From the NCBI RefSeq assembly GCF_040581485.1, contig NC_090129.1:32908764-32972763 (forward strand): DNA of 64,000 nucleotides, read 5' to 3'. This document shows, one piece after another, positions 1-13,700 of the stretch. The notes beneath the pieces are model-generated. The model did not search any database, was not told where the DNA came from, and saw only the letters and a list, made by a program, of their open reading frames with translations. Each line of letters starts with the position of its first letter. Positions within the stretch are counted from its first letter, which is position 1. A program made the position numbers and the translations under genes. The stretch is from Linepithema humile. Lineage: Eukaryota; Arthropoda; Insecta; Hymenoptera; Formicidae.

Positions 1-2450
1 AAATACGAAATAGTAGATTGTTCATCTATTATAACCATTAGAAAAAAAATAAAAGATTAGTTAAACTGAGTCATTGATTTGGAAGATGATGTTGAAGTCA
101 TCTACTAAAAATGCAGTTTTCTTGAATATTTTATTCATTTTTCTGAAATAATAATCTGAAAGAAACATTTTGACACAGCATTTCGCATGAGCAGTTAAAA
201 AATTAAAGTCTTTAGACAGATTCTTGCAAAAGACAACAGTTTCATAATATAGAAATCGTAGGATGCATTCATTTTTTTGTGAGAACTTTGCCATTCATAC
301 ATCCGTTCTATTTTTGCTGTTATAGCGTATGATTGTCTCTTTGCAAGAACGGTACTAGATGTGTGCGCACCATTTGTGCAAGGCCTGTTACTCGTAATGG
401 TACACCAAAAGGGATGCGTTTTAAGTAGAATGTTCATAATATCGTCTCTCGTTTCGTAACGCGACGAAGACGCGTTATCCTTCTTTTCTTGACTTTTTGT
501 GTCTCTTCGCATAGATTAGCGTTCACGCCATGTACATTTATTTTTACATCTTTTTTCTTCGTATTCCCTTCAATTAATCTCCTCATTGCTGAAGATTATT
601 TAATTCTAAAAATGAAAAATGTTACAATCAATATTTTTGAACAACTATGATAATCTTCTTTAATTGGACTTGAATTTAATTATTGAAATTCAGTGCCGCG
701 CACGTGGTTACGCTTTCCTCTTCTTACCGCGCGCGCGGCAGCCGCTAAAGTTAGCGCCGCTAGCGAGAGTATACAACGAGAATCGGCCGAAAAAATTAAA
801 TAATTCCGAGCTCTGCCTTAATCAAAGTAATTTTCTCCATTTTCTACTACTTTGTCCGATCTCCGGCAACAGGGCAATTCCACGACGGTAAACCACGCGG
901 TGTCTTTCGAGGCGATCCATTCATTCATCCATTTTTGGACTTTTTATGGGAAAGTAACCCTGATCGACTGGTGATCGCAACTTTGTAACTGTTTGCATCG
1001 AGCATCGAGCATCGTGCGGTCGAGCGTTATCATGCAAAAGAATGACTTTGCGTCGATCATTGGCTACGAATGGTCTTTTTTGCATCAACTCGTCACTCTA
1101 CCGACATAATTGCTGTTGGTAGCGATCAGCTACTATAACGGTTTTATTTGAATGCAAGAGCTCGTAATACAGCACATTCTCTTGGTCCCACCAAATGCAA
1201 AGCTAGGTTATGCCGTGAATACCTCTTCACTAGCGGATCCTGATAATGGGGTGGCAGAGGTAGGGGGGGGGGGGAGAGTTTTGACCCGCTTTAATGCATT
1301 TTTTACCAAGATTTTTGAAATGGATTCAGCAAAATTGATTTTAACTTGGAAGGGAAAGGTTTAACTCCCCACCCTAACGTTCTAACATGGGTGATACCCC
1401 GTACCATACTTTTCGGCACAGCCATACTTTGTTAGTCGCTTGTAGCTCTTCGTGTGAGAAACATCAAGTGATAGAAATTCGAAAACCAGATTGGTACTAG
1501 TTTTGTTATTTGAAATTTTGTGATTATAAAAAGTAGTTTCAAGTGGATCAGTGCTAATTTTATCACGATCGCGTTGTTATTAATTACCATGAATACAAGT
1601 GAGTGAAATTTTTATTTTCTATTAAAAATAGTTATTGAGATATATCAGGGATAACATGCCATTTTTGTTATTAAAATGAATCTAATTTAAAAAATTAAAA
1701 TTATTAATATATTAAAATATATTAATTTTCTTAATTTATATAAGAAATACTAATTTTTTTATTTTACACGTGGTTATGGTATGTAATTGTATAAAACTTG
1801 ACATGCTTATCAATATATCTCTTAAATCTCTATCTTTATTTGAGATTATTAAAAAATGTATCAAAAATTTTATACCTCTATTTATTGTTAAAATATCTGA
1901 TTTATTACACACATTGAATATTGTGTCAATTGCACAGATTATTTGCAACGTGGTCAAAATGGCATTCAGTTATGTCACGTTGTTGCATTAATTATTTATG
2001 TTTATAATATATGACTCTTATAGTATTTATAAGACTGCAAAAATAATTAGGAAAAAAAATAATAAGATATCGGCAAGATAATAATTCAGTATCAATTTCT
2101 GGATTTCTGGATTGGCGCGTACTAAGTCTGGCATTACTAGATGCCAGTACTAATGTGATACTAGAGAAATACTGGGATGATAGAATTGGGTCAAGACTCG
2201 AAATTCCCACATGGGGAGTAATAAAAACGAAATATATACTCTTATTTAAATCATATATAATTAAAGAAACTTACAGTGGCGTGCAAAAGTATAATGATGT
2301 TTAGTTAAAACAGGATAAAGAAAAATGAGGTTTATCGGGACAATAATCAGGAAATGTTATTACTTTCACAGTACAATTTCTTGTTCGTTGGCTACCAAAT
2401 TGTCGAACATTTTTATACATGAAAAAATTTTTAGAATTTCTGCGGCGGCT

Positions 2451-2653
2451 ATGTTTCGGCCATGTTGCGGCATCTCGTTCGTCTTCTTATTGGCGAGAAA
2501 ACTTTGCAGCCGATTATATATACAGTTTTCTTGCCATTATACGATAGTTTAAGAATATGCATTTTAATGGGCTGCTGTTATTTGATCTGATATATCAACA
2601 AAAGATTTATCTCCGTTAAACGCCTGCGCAGCACATGAACATGGCCGAAACAT
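2451..2653. repeat. Inverted repeat, 16-bp arms about 170 bp apart
   Basis: The 16 bases at 2451-2466 (atgtttcggccatgtt) are the exact reverse complement of 2638-2653. The interval is AT-rich with no coding frame. This could be a degraded short transposable element or a chance structure. Target-site duplications were not identified. Confidence 0.5.
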
Positions 2654-2987
2654 GGCCTCGATTGTGTGTGGAAATTCAGGACGGGAATTAGTAACGTTGG
2701 CTTGTAGGAGTGTATCTGATTTTTTGCCGTAATATATTTGAAAAGTATCAATATACCCTGGTACAGAACGCCTATTTTAAATAATATGACTAATTAATTA
2801 TATAACTCAGTGCTAGATACGATCTGCACATTTCGGTTGATTTTCAAAAACTAATGTTTCTACCGATTCGCCATTATGTAGCACAGTGCTCGGAATTAGT
2901 TGCACTACGGCCGGGCGGCAATGGGAGAACAGGAGGCGTTGTCTCGGAAATCGGCCCGAAATGTGCAACTAATTGTAAGTCCGTGCG

Positions 2988-3047
2988 CTGATGTAGTGGA
3001 CCTACACGTCGACCTAGGAATGGCGACGTGTAGGTCCACTACATCAG
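2988..3047. repeat. Perfect 24-bp inverted repeat with 12-bp loop
   Basis: Bases 2988-3011 and 3024-3047 are perfect reverse complements and are separated by a 12-base spacer. A second partial copy of the right arm (3048-3063) complements 2985-3000 over 16 bases, so two alternative hairpins can form. Just upstream, gcacatttcgg at 2827-2837 is inverted at 2956-2966, and attagttgcac near 2896 is inverted near 2964, so the palindrome is the end of a larger folded region. It is probably a foldback/MITE-type element or its relic. Confidence 0.75.
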
Positions 3048-4008
3048 TCCACTACATCAGCGCAAAGCGATAATTGATCTTATAAGAAGGTGAGGCATGA
3101 GTGGCAAGGAGAAATCATGCAGCCGGCATATTGGTCGATTAGAAAAATGGCGGTATTATTAACCAAATCTTAGTTTGGCGCTTGCGTAATGAATAATATT
3201 CATATATTACAAATTCCGCGCTCGTGGCACGCGTCATCCGTAGCCATCTTGGTCGATTTTTGTCTCTGACTTTAACCCCGCTGGCTATTGCTCTGTCCAT
3301 ATATTTCTAGGTCCATGTAGTAATATTCTTGAATGAAGGCTAATCTTAACAAAGATTTTTATTATAACATTATTAAGTTTTAGGAAAGCATAATTTTTTT
3401 GCACCTAGCTATGCATTTGCATGCGTGTATTTTTGATTACTGAATAAAAAAAGTTTGAATAATGCACGTTAAAAAATAAGGTTTGATTGAAATTAAAAAT
3501 TACATTTTAAAACGTTTCTGGAATTTCATTTCCGTTTAAAGTATACTCTATTACAGATATTGTATAATCAGTTCGAGATATATTTGAGACATTTTCATTG
3601 AAAATGAGAAAATGGATATTCTTGAACGCATTCTTTATCGCATAGTGGCGGGAAAACTGTTCCGTCGATTAGCACAGTGACTTTCTTGTTGGTTGAAAAA
3701 CTGTAAGGGCTGCAAAATTTTTCCCGCCAACGAAAGACGCTCTATACATATATACGGTCGGTATACCAAACGAACAGCCTTGTGCATCTGTGTTTCGTAT
3801 CCCTCTCGCAATACTCCCACCATCTGATTGTATAGGAGTGGAAAGGGAGGGGGGAAGAGGTGAAGTCAAGTCGTATCTTATAGAATATAGCGAGCAGTCG
3901 CACGCGTGCTGTTCGTGCGATACGTTGTACATTTGTCGTTTGTGAGTGCAGGGATCGATATGATATTCGTATAATCATTTTTTTTACCTCTGCGATCCTC
4001 CGGAGCAT

Positions 4009-4784
4009 TCAGTGCGCGCGACTTTCTCTCTCTCTCTCTCTTTCTCAGTGGAAACTCGGATGCATCGTGTCTAGTGCCGGCAGAAACGACGAACGATCAC
4101 GTGCTTGCGACTATTCTCACTTCAAATGCAGCCGCGCAACCGAGGCAGCAAACCGGCGATCACATCGCCGTGGATGTCATTGCCGCGTGATCCTTCCAAC
4201 TACAACGATCGCCTCCTCGCGATACGCATTGAGCACTCGAGCTTTCGCCGAACCGGTTCCCGAGCAATGCGTGCGTCGCGCTTCCGAGTGGCCGCGCGCA
4301 AGCGGCACAGCTGTTGCAGTCTGTAAAAGAAAATTCGTGAAAATAACGGATGAGACGCGAAGCAGCGCGAGGAAAAATTCTGAATTCTTGCTCAGCTTCT
4401 CTTTACACGCTCTCGAATCGTCATTTCTGTCAGACTGATATATTTGGAGTTAGAAATTGATGCTGAGGAAAGTATCGTCGTTGAAATATTCTGAGCGATA
4501 GAAGGATTCGTCAAAGATTATCACGGAAATTGCTTGCTTATGCAATAAGCGTGGAAAAGGAACGTATCGAATCGGTTTTGACGAACGCGATAATTACGGC
4601 GAGACGTCAGTGAAAACATTCTTCTTTCGAAGAGAAAAAAGAAAAAAAGAAAGTGTGCGTTTGGTAGTGAACATTAGTAAAAAATAGTTGTGACGGTATT
4701 TATATCAAGAATCCAAAGAAAGAGGCTTTACTCCAAGTCAAGGTTGAATTTTTTGAATCTGGAAAGTAGCATAAATTCAAAAGA
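4009..4784 (+). promoter_or_regulatory. Putative promoter/5' UTR of the TGIF-type gene
   Basis: Two TCAGT arthropod initiator-like pentamers lie at 4009-4013 and 4045-4049, separated by a CT-rich run. The CT run plus CAG at 4046-4048 could instead be a splice acceptor. From here to the ATG at 4785 the sequence is CpG-rich and has upstream frames (for example 4067-4438) without recognisable protein features. This fits a 5' leader of up to about 780 bases. The start site is inferred from motif and composition only. Confidence 0.4.
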
Positions 4785-7700
4785 ATGCTTCCTCCGACCA
4801 CAATGCACTTAGAGAATAGAACTGGAGACAGATCAGGTATAGAATTTTGCTTAAAGCTGCTTATTTATCTTTTCTTTTATTTAAACTTAGAATAACATGG
4901 GATTTTTTTCAATTTTGAAACTTCGTAAAATTTTTTGTGAAAGTCATTTATCATTATATGTAATGGTTTATTTTGTTTGAATAAACATAAAAGTACTGAT
5001 TGTCAAGTTTCTTTCTGTTCATATATTCGTTGAGAAAGCTAAAAAAAAACGGTAAAATTTTTCGTAACTATTATAAAGCCATTGTAGAAACCATTGTTAA
5101 GGTGACTAGAGTAAAATTTTACCTGAGTGATTTACGACGGGCTTTGACACCGTTCGGCAGCTCGTAGCAATGCGGTCGCAGACATATTGTAAAATAAAGG
5201 TCAGGTGTAAAGACACACGTGTACTTTTACATGCAGATGCGCAATAAATATTTTCCGTGGAAGAGAAAGTTTTATGAATTTATTTGTTTATTAGTTTGAC
5301 TAGTTATTTGGTCAGACCGAAAGAAATAGATTGGCGATAGATTTTAGAAATGGGAAGGGTTGCGGCAGGCAGAATGCATTCGTGAATTTAATGGGAAGCG
5401 GGCACGTGGGCGCACTTTATTTTTATGAATGGCCAGCACGCGCGGATTATATTACGACGACGGTAATTACGAGATGCTCCGTGAGATGCTACGCGATTGC
5501 AGCGTAATTATTGTGCGAGTCACGGTCACACACACGGCTAAACACGTGGTGCGTCAATGAATCGTACGTAACGACGAAGCGGATTTTGTTACACCTTTCA
5601 CCTAATCACATGTGTTTTTACATCGTGTTGCTGTTACATATCAATTATCAATGAATTTTCAGAAGAGTTTGGAGAATTTGAGATTGAACGAATGAATATT
5701 GACAGCTAAATTTTTAAACTTTTCTTAGTTTGCAATTGATACATGTTATATTTTATTTGCAATTACATTATTTCCATCTATTTTTTCAATAGTCGCTATT
5801 AAATTTAATAGATTTTGCAGAATTAAGTGATCGTTAAAGTACCCCGCACATTTTATGTGAAAAAAGTGGCTTCGGTCAAATTGGCTGAAATTGAAATGTG
5901 TTTTAATTTAGGTGGTGATCAAAAGTGCGTGCGCGTGCGCGCGCGCGCGCGCGCGTGGTGTGTGTGTGTGCGCGTGTACGCGGAGATCAGCACACACGCA
6001 CCCGCAGGTACGGGGTCCTTTATCGTTAAACTCGTTTTTCTTTTCAAATCTGAACCCACACCTTAAAGAAAACTCATTATTCATGATGCAACAGCAGTCG
6101 CACCATTTTTCTTTAACTTTAAAAGATAGAAAAAAGTTTTGCATTTGTTTAGAATCTGACAAGTAGTTTAATGAGTGCATGAATTTCAACACCAGAATGC
6201 ATTTCTCTTATAGTTTCTAGAAAAAAATTTGTTTTAAATTTATAATATTAATTATTTTTATTATTATTTATCTAAATTTTACGTTGATTTATAGAATTCG
6301 ATAATTAATCATATTTAATAAAAAATAGGTGTACCTGATAATGCATTTATATCAATTTTTTCGAAGGCTGTTAATCCTTAAATTACAGATGCTATATATT
6401 TAATATGTCTATTTCATATTAAACAAAAAAATACTAAAAACGAGTAAAATTTTATATTTATAATCAACTTATAAGATTTCTCATTATTAATTTAAAACAT
6501 GCTATACTTAATATAGAAACAGCAAATTGAGCATATTTATTGCATTTTTATTTTATTTATTGTGAGAAATATTGAGAAAGTAGGTCGCAAATTAGACAGT
6601 TAAAATAATACTATTCACTCTATACAGCGTTGCGTAAGTCACGCATACAGATCGGTACACGTTGCACGTGATGCTTGACGTGTTTCCGCTGCATACTATT
6701 TCTATAGCCGCCGCGCATAAAAATATTAAAAATATCGGCGAATTTGTCCGAAATGTCATTTCGTATGATTCGTTTCGTCGATTGCTATCGAAAATATGCG
6801 CTTGTCAACGGATTGCGTGCGTCGACGTGACAACTGCGACAGCGCAAGAGAAAGCACGTGGTCACGAAGGCATGTGACGACTTTGTCGCTTCGGCGGGAC
6901 GCCGATGCTTTTCCGTGCGAGTGAACCCCGTAGCTGTCGTTACGAGTCAACCACGTGTTTGCAGCGCGGGCAAACGTGATATGTTTCGACGTACGAAAAG
7001 AAAAGTCGTGTTATAAAATAAAGTTTCGATATTTCGGTTTTTTGTTAAAAACTGGACTTGTCCTTTTACACATTTCTTTGAATTTTTTTGTATTGACAAA
7101 ATGAATAACGCAACATGAACACGTTTCTTAAACATGTGGCTTTAGAGATTGTTCAAAAATATAAAAAGACAATTAGCGGCTAGATAAGAAATAATTTTAT
7201 AGATATTGAACACTATGTCTAAATGTGAAATGAAACACTTTCGCATGGCACAATAAATATTTCGCACGTGTTTTGTGCTTTTTCCGTACATTTTTCTTGC
7301 GTAATTCTTCTGCAATTTTACATTAATCTGATTACAAAATTACATTTAAAAAAATGAGTTGGAAACAGAAAATATTATTGCATGATGCTCTATATTTAAA
7401 TTAATATCTAATTTCTATTATAATTTTTCACGTTTGTTTATTACTTGTATTTTTTATTTATAAGTTTAAACTCGAAGGTAAATAACAAACTAATGCGTCG
7501 GTATTTATACGTGAATATTTATTTATCAAATGCGAATAGAGCTAGCAATCACCTTCGTGACATCTGCTTGCACATGCATGGTCGGCATACTTTGCATTGA
7601 ATACGACGTCAACTCGATGAATTCATATACAATGCATTCTGTTGATAATCTTGATCGCACTGTCGAAGCTATCAATTGTTTATCTCACTGGTTCAATTAA

Positions 7701-10700
7701 GACTCAAACAGCAAATGGCAATTTTGAGCTTTTAATGTTATGCGATTTAATGTTATACGATTGTCGTGAAAAAGAGTAACTCGTAGCGATGATAAAATCC
7801 GATCAGTTCACATGTTCAAAGTACAAAAGTGAAGAGTGTTTTCACAATTCGAAAGGAAAAAGTTCAAGGAAGCATTATCTTATGTCACTTCCTTCTGAGA
7901 TAAAAAATAAATATAAATCTTTAATATTGGGCTGTGTAATTTCGGATTTTCTTATTGTTTTTTACGCAGCATCAAGAAATTGTAATGCAAGCGAAGCTTG
8001 GTTACAACTTCGATAAACCAATATTTACATGTCAATCAAATTGCACTTTACCAGACAAAAAAATAAACAGATTCATTCCGGAAACGCCGGAAATTATTTA
8101 TTACACAACCCAATAAATAAGAAAACATAATATTCAAGTAAAATTTGAAATGATAAATAATTAATTAATAACTGAACATTTATTAGCAGATATTAATGGT
8201 ATTTTTGGCAAATTACCTTTTTCTCACTTTCTGCTCTGTCGTTGGCAGATCTTAAAAAGAGATTTAAATTTTTCAAGACGAAATACAAATAGAAAATAGG
8301 AATCAGTAGGATAAAATAATAAATCAATAGTTATTAAACAGAAATACCGAGTCCGTGAATATGATGATCTTTGATTATTGCAACATTGCATTGAAAGTGC
8401 GCGAGAAATGGACAGGAATATAGTCAACATTATTAAACTTACATTGTTTCGCTATGTCGTATCGCGGCATTTTACACACGTACATTGCGTAAGCGTGACA
8501 CAGCGGATAACGGCGGACACCATGCGAAGCTTCGTTAATCACAAAATACGTCTTTGATCGCGCGACTGCTTGCACTAACATTCGCAGCATCATATCAGGC
8601 CAATTCAGAAGTTTTTAAGAAAGTTTTTAAAATTAATTTTTTTGTTATCGAATAAAGATCAATTGAAACGATAGAACGAAGTTGTCGAGGAAAAAGAAAA
8701 TTGTGCTAAAAATTAAACTTTGTTGTTTATTTATTTCTCGCAAAATTATTATACGTATACACTTAATACCTAACTATACTGCGACTAACAACGGGAACGA
8801 TAACTTTCCGCTTAGAAAATGCACACACGTCAGCTCGCGCTTGAATAAATAATCACATTACACGTGCGTTATACGTACAGTTGTGTAACGAATCTTAACT
8901 TTTGAGAATTTTTCACTAGGCACACATATACCTAATAGTTAATTTACTAAAAATTGCGATGAAAATATTTCGGCTTGTTGCGAAAACTTCACGTATATCA
9001 TAACTCATGTCAGTCCCGCAACTTACGTTTTCTTGGCGCAAATCTATTAAATGATACATTAATTATCATAAGCAAAATTCCATTTACCACATTTATCCTC
9101 AATATACTTATATTTTATCAATGCTTTAAAACAACGTCTTTGCGTGAAATTATACAAACATTTTTTCCACATTTTTCTGCTATTCAAAATTCAATCATTA
9201 TTATCATTACTACGAAAATGACGGGATATTTAACGAACGTAACTTATAAAATTTGCCCGAAAGTTAGATTTCAAAAGTATGAACGATGATAAATATTGGC
9301 GATGATAAAAAAGAGCAAATGAGTGATGCAAGAATGACAGAAAGAGAGAAATGTGACGGATGAACCACGAGAGGTGCACCGCACTGTAAGATGACGGGGT
9401 TGTCGCCTACTAAGTGCGAGAGGGAGGAGAGCTATCCTAATTTTACATCGTCGGGTTACTGGACCTTACGTAACTGCAAAACTCGTCGTCGAGCGCTAAG
9501 TTTAGTCAGTCTGTGGTAGACACTGTAGCGGTGGATTCCGTTTCCGGAGACGCCACTATTCTCTCGCACAAAATGCACATGCATCTCGTGAAAAAAGGAT
9601 CCTTGTTTCCTAATTTATCTAGTATTGATTCATCCACTTTCGACTACGTTAAAATCCAGAATTACATCGCGAAATATAGGAAAAACATCTTCGAAATGTT
9701 AAATTTTTAGAGTAACATGTGTCTCTTTCGTATTTTTTTTTTAACGCATATCTTGCTAATTGAGCTATCGATAGCTCGATAATTACCGTTTATATCTGAA
9801 AACTCGAATGCGCGAATTATTCATTTAATGCCAATTATTTGAAGGGGATGATATTTCTGTTTTCAATATTTCAAAGGGCTTTTTATACAATTTTTTCTCT
9901 TAATTATGATTTAAAACTGACTTTTTAAAATATTATCCCAAATTTACATTCTAGGTCGCGCTTGTGATGAATATGCATCTGCTTATACATATATGCTTAT
10001 TATTCTCGCGTCCTCCCTCTCTTTCTCTCACTTTCATCTACTAACTCTCTTAATATGAACTCTTAATCAGCTTATCCCAGTCTTTCCATACTTTTCAACG
10101 AGAATATATATTTATGCATTTATATTTTTAAACAATCTTGAAACTATTTTGATGGATCCTGATAAATATAATTTTATACCTTTTAATCATCCAAGTCGTT
10201 ATTCTTTCACTCCAACTATATCATATTGAAGTTTATATCTGAGCATTGTAATATCTTTTCGTTCTAACGAGATCTGCTTCGAACTAGTAAATCACGTTCC
10301 TTCACTTGCTTTTTTTGGCCCCTCTGTCTCTCTATGTCTGTCTTACTGTCTTTGTCTTTTACACGCGTTCTCTCCAATCTTCGATCTCTCTTTAACTTGA
10401 ACGAATCAGTCCGCGATACTCGAACTAAATATGGAACCAGCGCGGAACACTTAGATTATTTTGAGACGACGAGTCTTCCTAGCGTTACCTAGGTGTGTGA
10501 CTGTCTGCTAAAGTGCGCCGCTTTGTCGACAAGGTATGATGTATCGTCCTAGAGTGACGTGCTTGGAGGATAGGCAAAGATCGTGTCATTCTAGGACAAA
10601 ATATATTGCAGATGTAGGAACAAGATCGGTATGTTGAAGCTCGAAGCCCACATTCGATTCTTAGCTCTTGAATTGTTTTTTTAGACACCGCATTTTCGCG

Positions 10701-13700
10701 CGCGACGGTCAACTCTATGAGGTTCTCGCTAAATTTACAACGACACGAAATGCTAGCTTCTAAACTCACACCCGGCATACCAGAGTGTAATGACACTTGG
10801 CAGGGTCGCGTCGCGCGGTTGGCAAACTAATTGTACGGCAATCGTTCGAAAAAGGCGGTTTGCGCGTCGCTCATGATTCAACTTTTAATTAGGATGTCTT
10901 TTTGAATGAGCCTCAACCATCACTTACAATTAGCAAAGCACGTTACGGCGATTTCAATCGGCGATATGTCGTAATGAAAAACATTTCTACAAACTTTTAC
11001 TCTTTTGTACCGAATATTTCGGTACAGTGCCTTAAATTAAACCTATGTAATTATAAAAATTAATTAATAAATCTCTACAATTCTAAAGATCGAATGACAA
11101 AAATTCATCGCGTTATTACAGACGGCTGTTATTTCGAAAATTATCGATAAATAAGCTTTGAATTCCGTGTTTGTGTCATACTGATTACATTATTCATTAA
11201 AAAAAATTAGGAAACTACATATACGTGTTCTTTTTTTCGTTGTTATATTATAAAAGTTAAGACAACATTTGGGCATTTTTACTTATGTCTCATTTGGCTT
11301 GTTAATTAACAAGATGGAGGAAATACTATAGTTTCCGCAATGACATATAATTTATCCACGTCTGCATTGACCTTCCTGTTTAATTTCATGGACGAAAGTG
11401 AATTTTAAACGGTGTAAATTCAGCGAGGGGAGAAGCGTGATTTTATCGCGCGATGTCCGCCGCTGCTGTGTATCGGCCTCGACGTATGACAACTCGGCCG
11501 TTTCTCTCTGCTGTGCGTCTTTTTACGTTTTGACGTTTACGTCGCTTTCGGCCGACCTCTCCGCACTACGCGCATGTTTTACGTAACCATTTAAATAACA
11601 AGCGCGCGACTGCCTCGCGCTCGCGAGAGACCACATCGTGTGGAAAGGGAAACCGACCTTAGAGTTTTATTTCCATACGATTTATGGACGCGCGCGTGCG
11701 GTGGTGAGCGCACGGTGTCTTTCGACGCGTACATTCGTGCGACACAAGAAATACGATTTCTGCAACGAATAATACTTTACGCATATATGCACATTTACAT
11801 CTTGCGACAAATGCACACATTTTTCTTTTTGAAATTTTTGTGGAAAGTGTCACGCGGTTATTTTTTTTTTTTTTTTTTTTTTTTTATAAATTACTATCTA
11901 TATAAATACTTATATTGCGTTCTTTCTACAGCACATATCGGCAAATGTCTGATTATAAACTGTACACTTCGTACAGCGAGGCTCCGTAGAACTGTGACTG
12001 TTTATCTCGGATGTTATTATAGTAATATAGGATGACCCTCACATATTTTTTTCCTGACCCTTTACAGATATCGCTAAATTATGCAACATTCTGATATTAA
12101 TATTTACCACGCAATTCGTGACTGTGTGACCTGACGCGATGTAGATTGTAGTAAAATTCCGATACGGGACTCTCGCAATGTTGCGCGACATTGTATAACA
12201 TCATTTGTATAATTATCGATGTTGCTTTTACTTGCCAGAAAATATCTAGCTCTTTTATTTCATTCATTTCGTTGTGTGCTGAGAGATATTAAATTATAAT
12301 CGTCCAATTTCTCTGAATAAGCATATTTTTTTTTACTCTTATGCATAAATATAAATGCATTTATTTTGTTATATTTTTATATTTATTTTTCCGGAAGATC
12401 TTTCTCCAAGTATTAATTATCTTTTTATCATTGAATATACAAATGTTTGCAAAAAATCTTTATACGTTGTACACAATGACATTATTATCTCGTTTCTTCC
12501 GGAAAAAAACATTAATTAAGTTTTGCTCATTATTTACAACAGTTTTTTATTTCCGCCTTCATTATTTAAAGGACTACAGAAAGACTGATTTTTTTTGCAA
12601 GGCAAAGACAAGAAGAAAGTAGAAATATGAAATTTCTTTAAAAAACAAAAAAAAAATTGAATATTTTCAATATTGATAAATCATCATAAAAGCAAAAAAA
12701 TACTCTTATTTAATTGCAGAATTTAGATCAGTAGTTTTGATACATTCTTATCAGTTCATGGCTGTCGTTTAATTATCACAAAAGAATAGTAAGAATTGAA
12801 TAGAATTTTATCTAATTCAGCAATACGTCTCGCGTCTTCTTCCATATTCTGAAGTTTCGTTTTTAGAATCTTGGCGCCAGAAGTTTCTTTGAAGCATATT
12901 TCTTTATCTCTGTAGTATTGTGATATGCAATGTATTATTGTGTCACGTTTTCGACTGTAAAATCTCTAAGACAATTTGTGAAAAGTAAACGAGCCAGTCT
13001 GATAAACTTTGGTAGGGATCTTTCCGAGAAAGGAAAAGGAAATCTTATCTAAAAATTGCTGTCGATAATTTCGTAATTGGTTGCAGCTGGCCAACTTTCT
13101 CTCCCATTGGAATTCATTACTTTACAATTACTTTACTATTTATAAACCATCTGAGCAACCTTGAATTGCATAATTCAGACATCCATGTGTACACATGCGT
13201 GGCTTTGATGAGAAAAAGATATCTCATTTGTCTTGGTTTGGACGCGCGGAAAAGTGTCGCGCAACGATGAAACTTTCTCCATTAATCGCTTCGAGGCATG
13301 TTTTATAATTGACATGTTATCGTTCACATTGCTCCTCCCTCCCGCGCGAGATTGCTGGGAAAGCCGGCGACGAAGGGCGATCTATCGAGAGTTGCGTGCA
13401 ACTACGGGCATATCGTGCTCCTTGTATTTGTTTAGCTGCTCAAACAACCTCCGCTCGCGAAGAGTCGCGTCACAGTTTGTTCGGTCGTGTCTCTTGATAG
13501 CGAAAGGAGGAAGGAGAGAAAAAAAGGCTCCCTCTCTGCGGAATCGATGCCGAGTGCTAGTAATTTCGGCACACAAGTGCACGTGTCAAGTATCATTATC
13601 GAATTGTAGTTCTCACTATATTAATTTGATTCTCAAAAAAGTTCAATCAACCTTTAGACTCGATCCGTCATCAAGCAACGTTTTTTTATTTATGACATTC

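Larger units (their letters stand above)
1..4008. other. Non-coding AT-rich flank upstream of the TGIF-type gene
   Basis: No open frame here shows a recognisable domain or usable splice structure. The longest frames (about 60-105 codons) are short and mutually overlapping, as expected by chance. The stretch holds a G-run near 1264-1274, an inverted repeat at 2451-2653 and a near-perfect palindrome at 2988-3047, both listed separately. Base composition becomes richer in CpG after about 3640, towards the promoter region of the next gene. Confidence 0.6.

Noticed and set aside
4067..4438. 123-codon plus-strand frame ahead of the TGIF start
   Set aside because: Non-ATG start, Arg/Ser/Ala-rich as expected of CpG-rich leader DNA, and no domain. 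It is better explained as 5' UTR.
7927..8117. Inverted words attgggctgtgtaat / attacacaacccaat
   Set aside because: A 15-base match with one mismatch and little surrounding complementarity; too weak to call an element.
11640..12035. 131-codon plus-strand frame in TGIF intron 1
   Set aside because: It runs through a 23-base T tract giving a Phe run and has no recognisable features.
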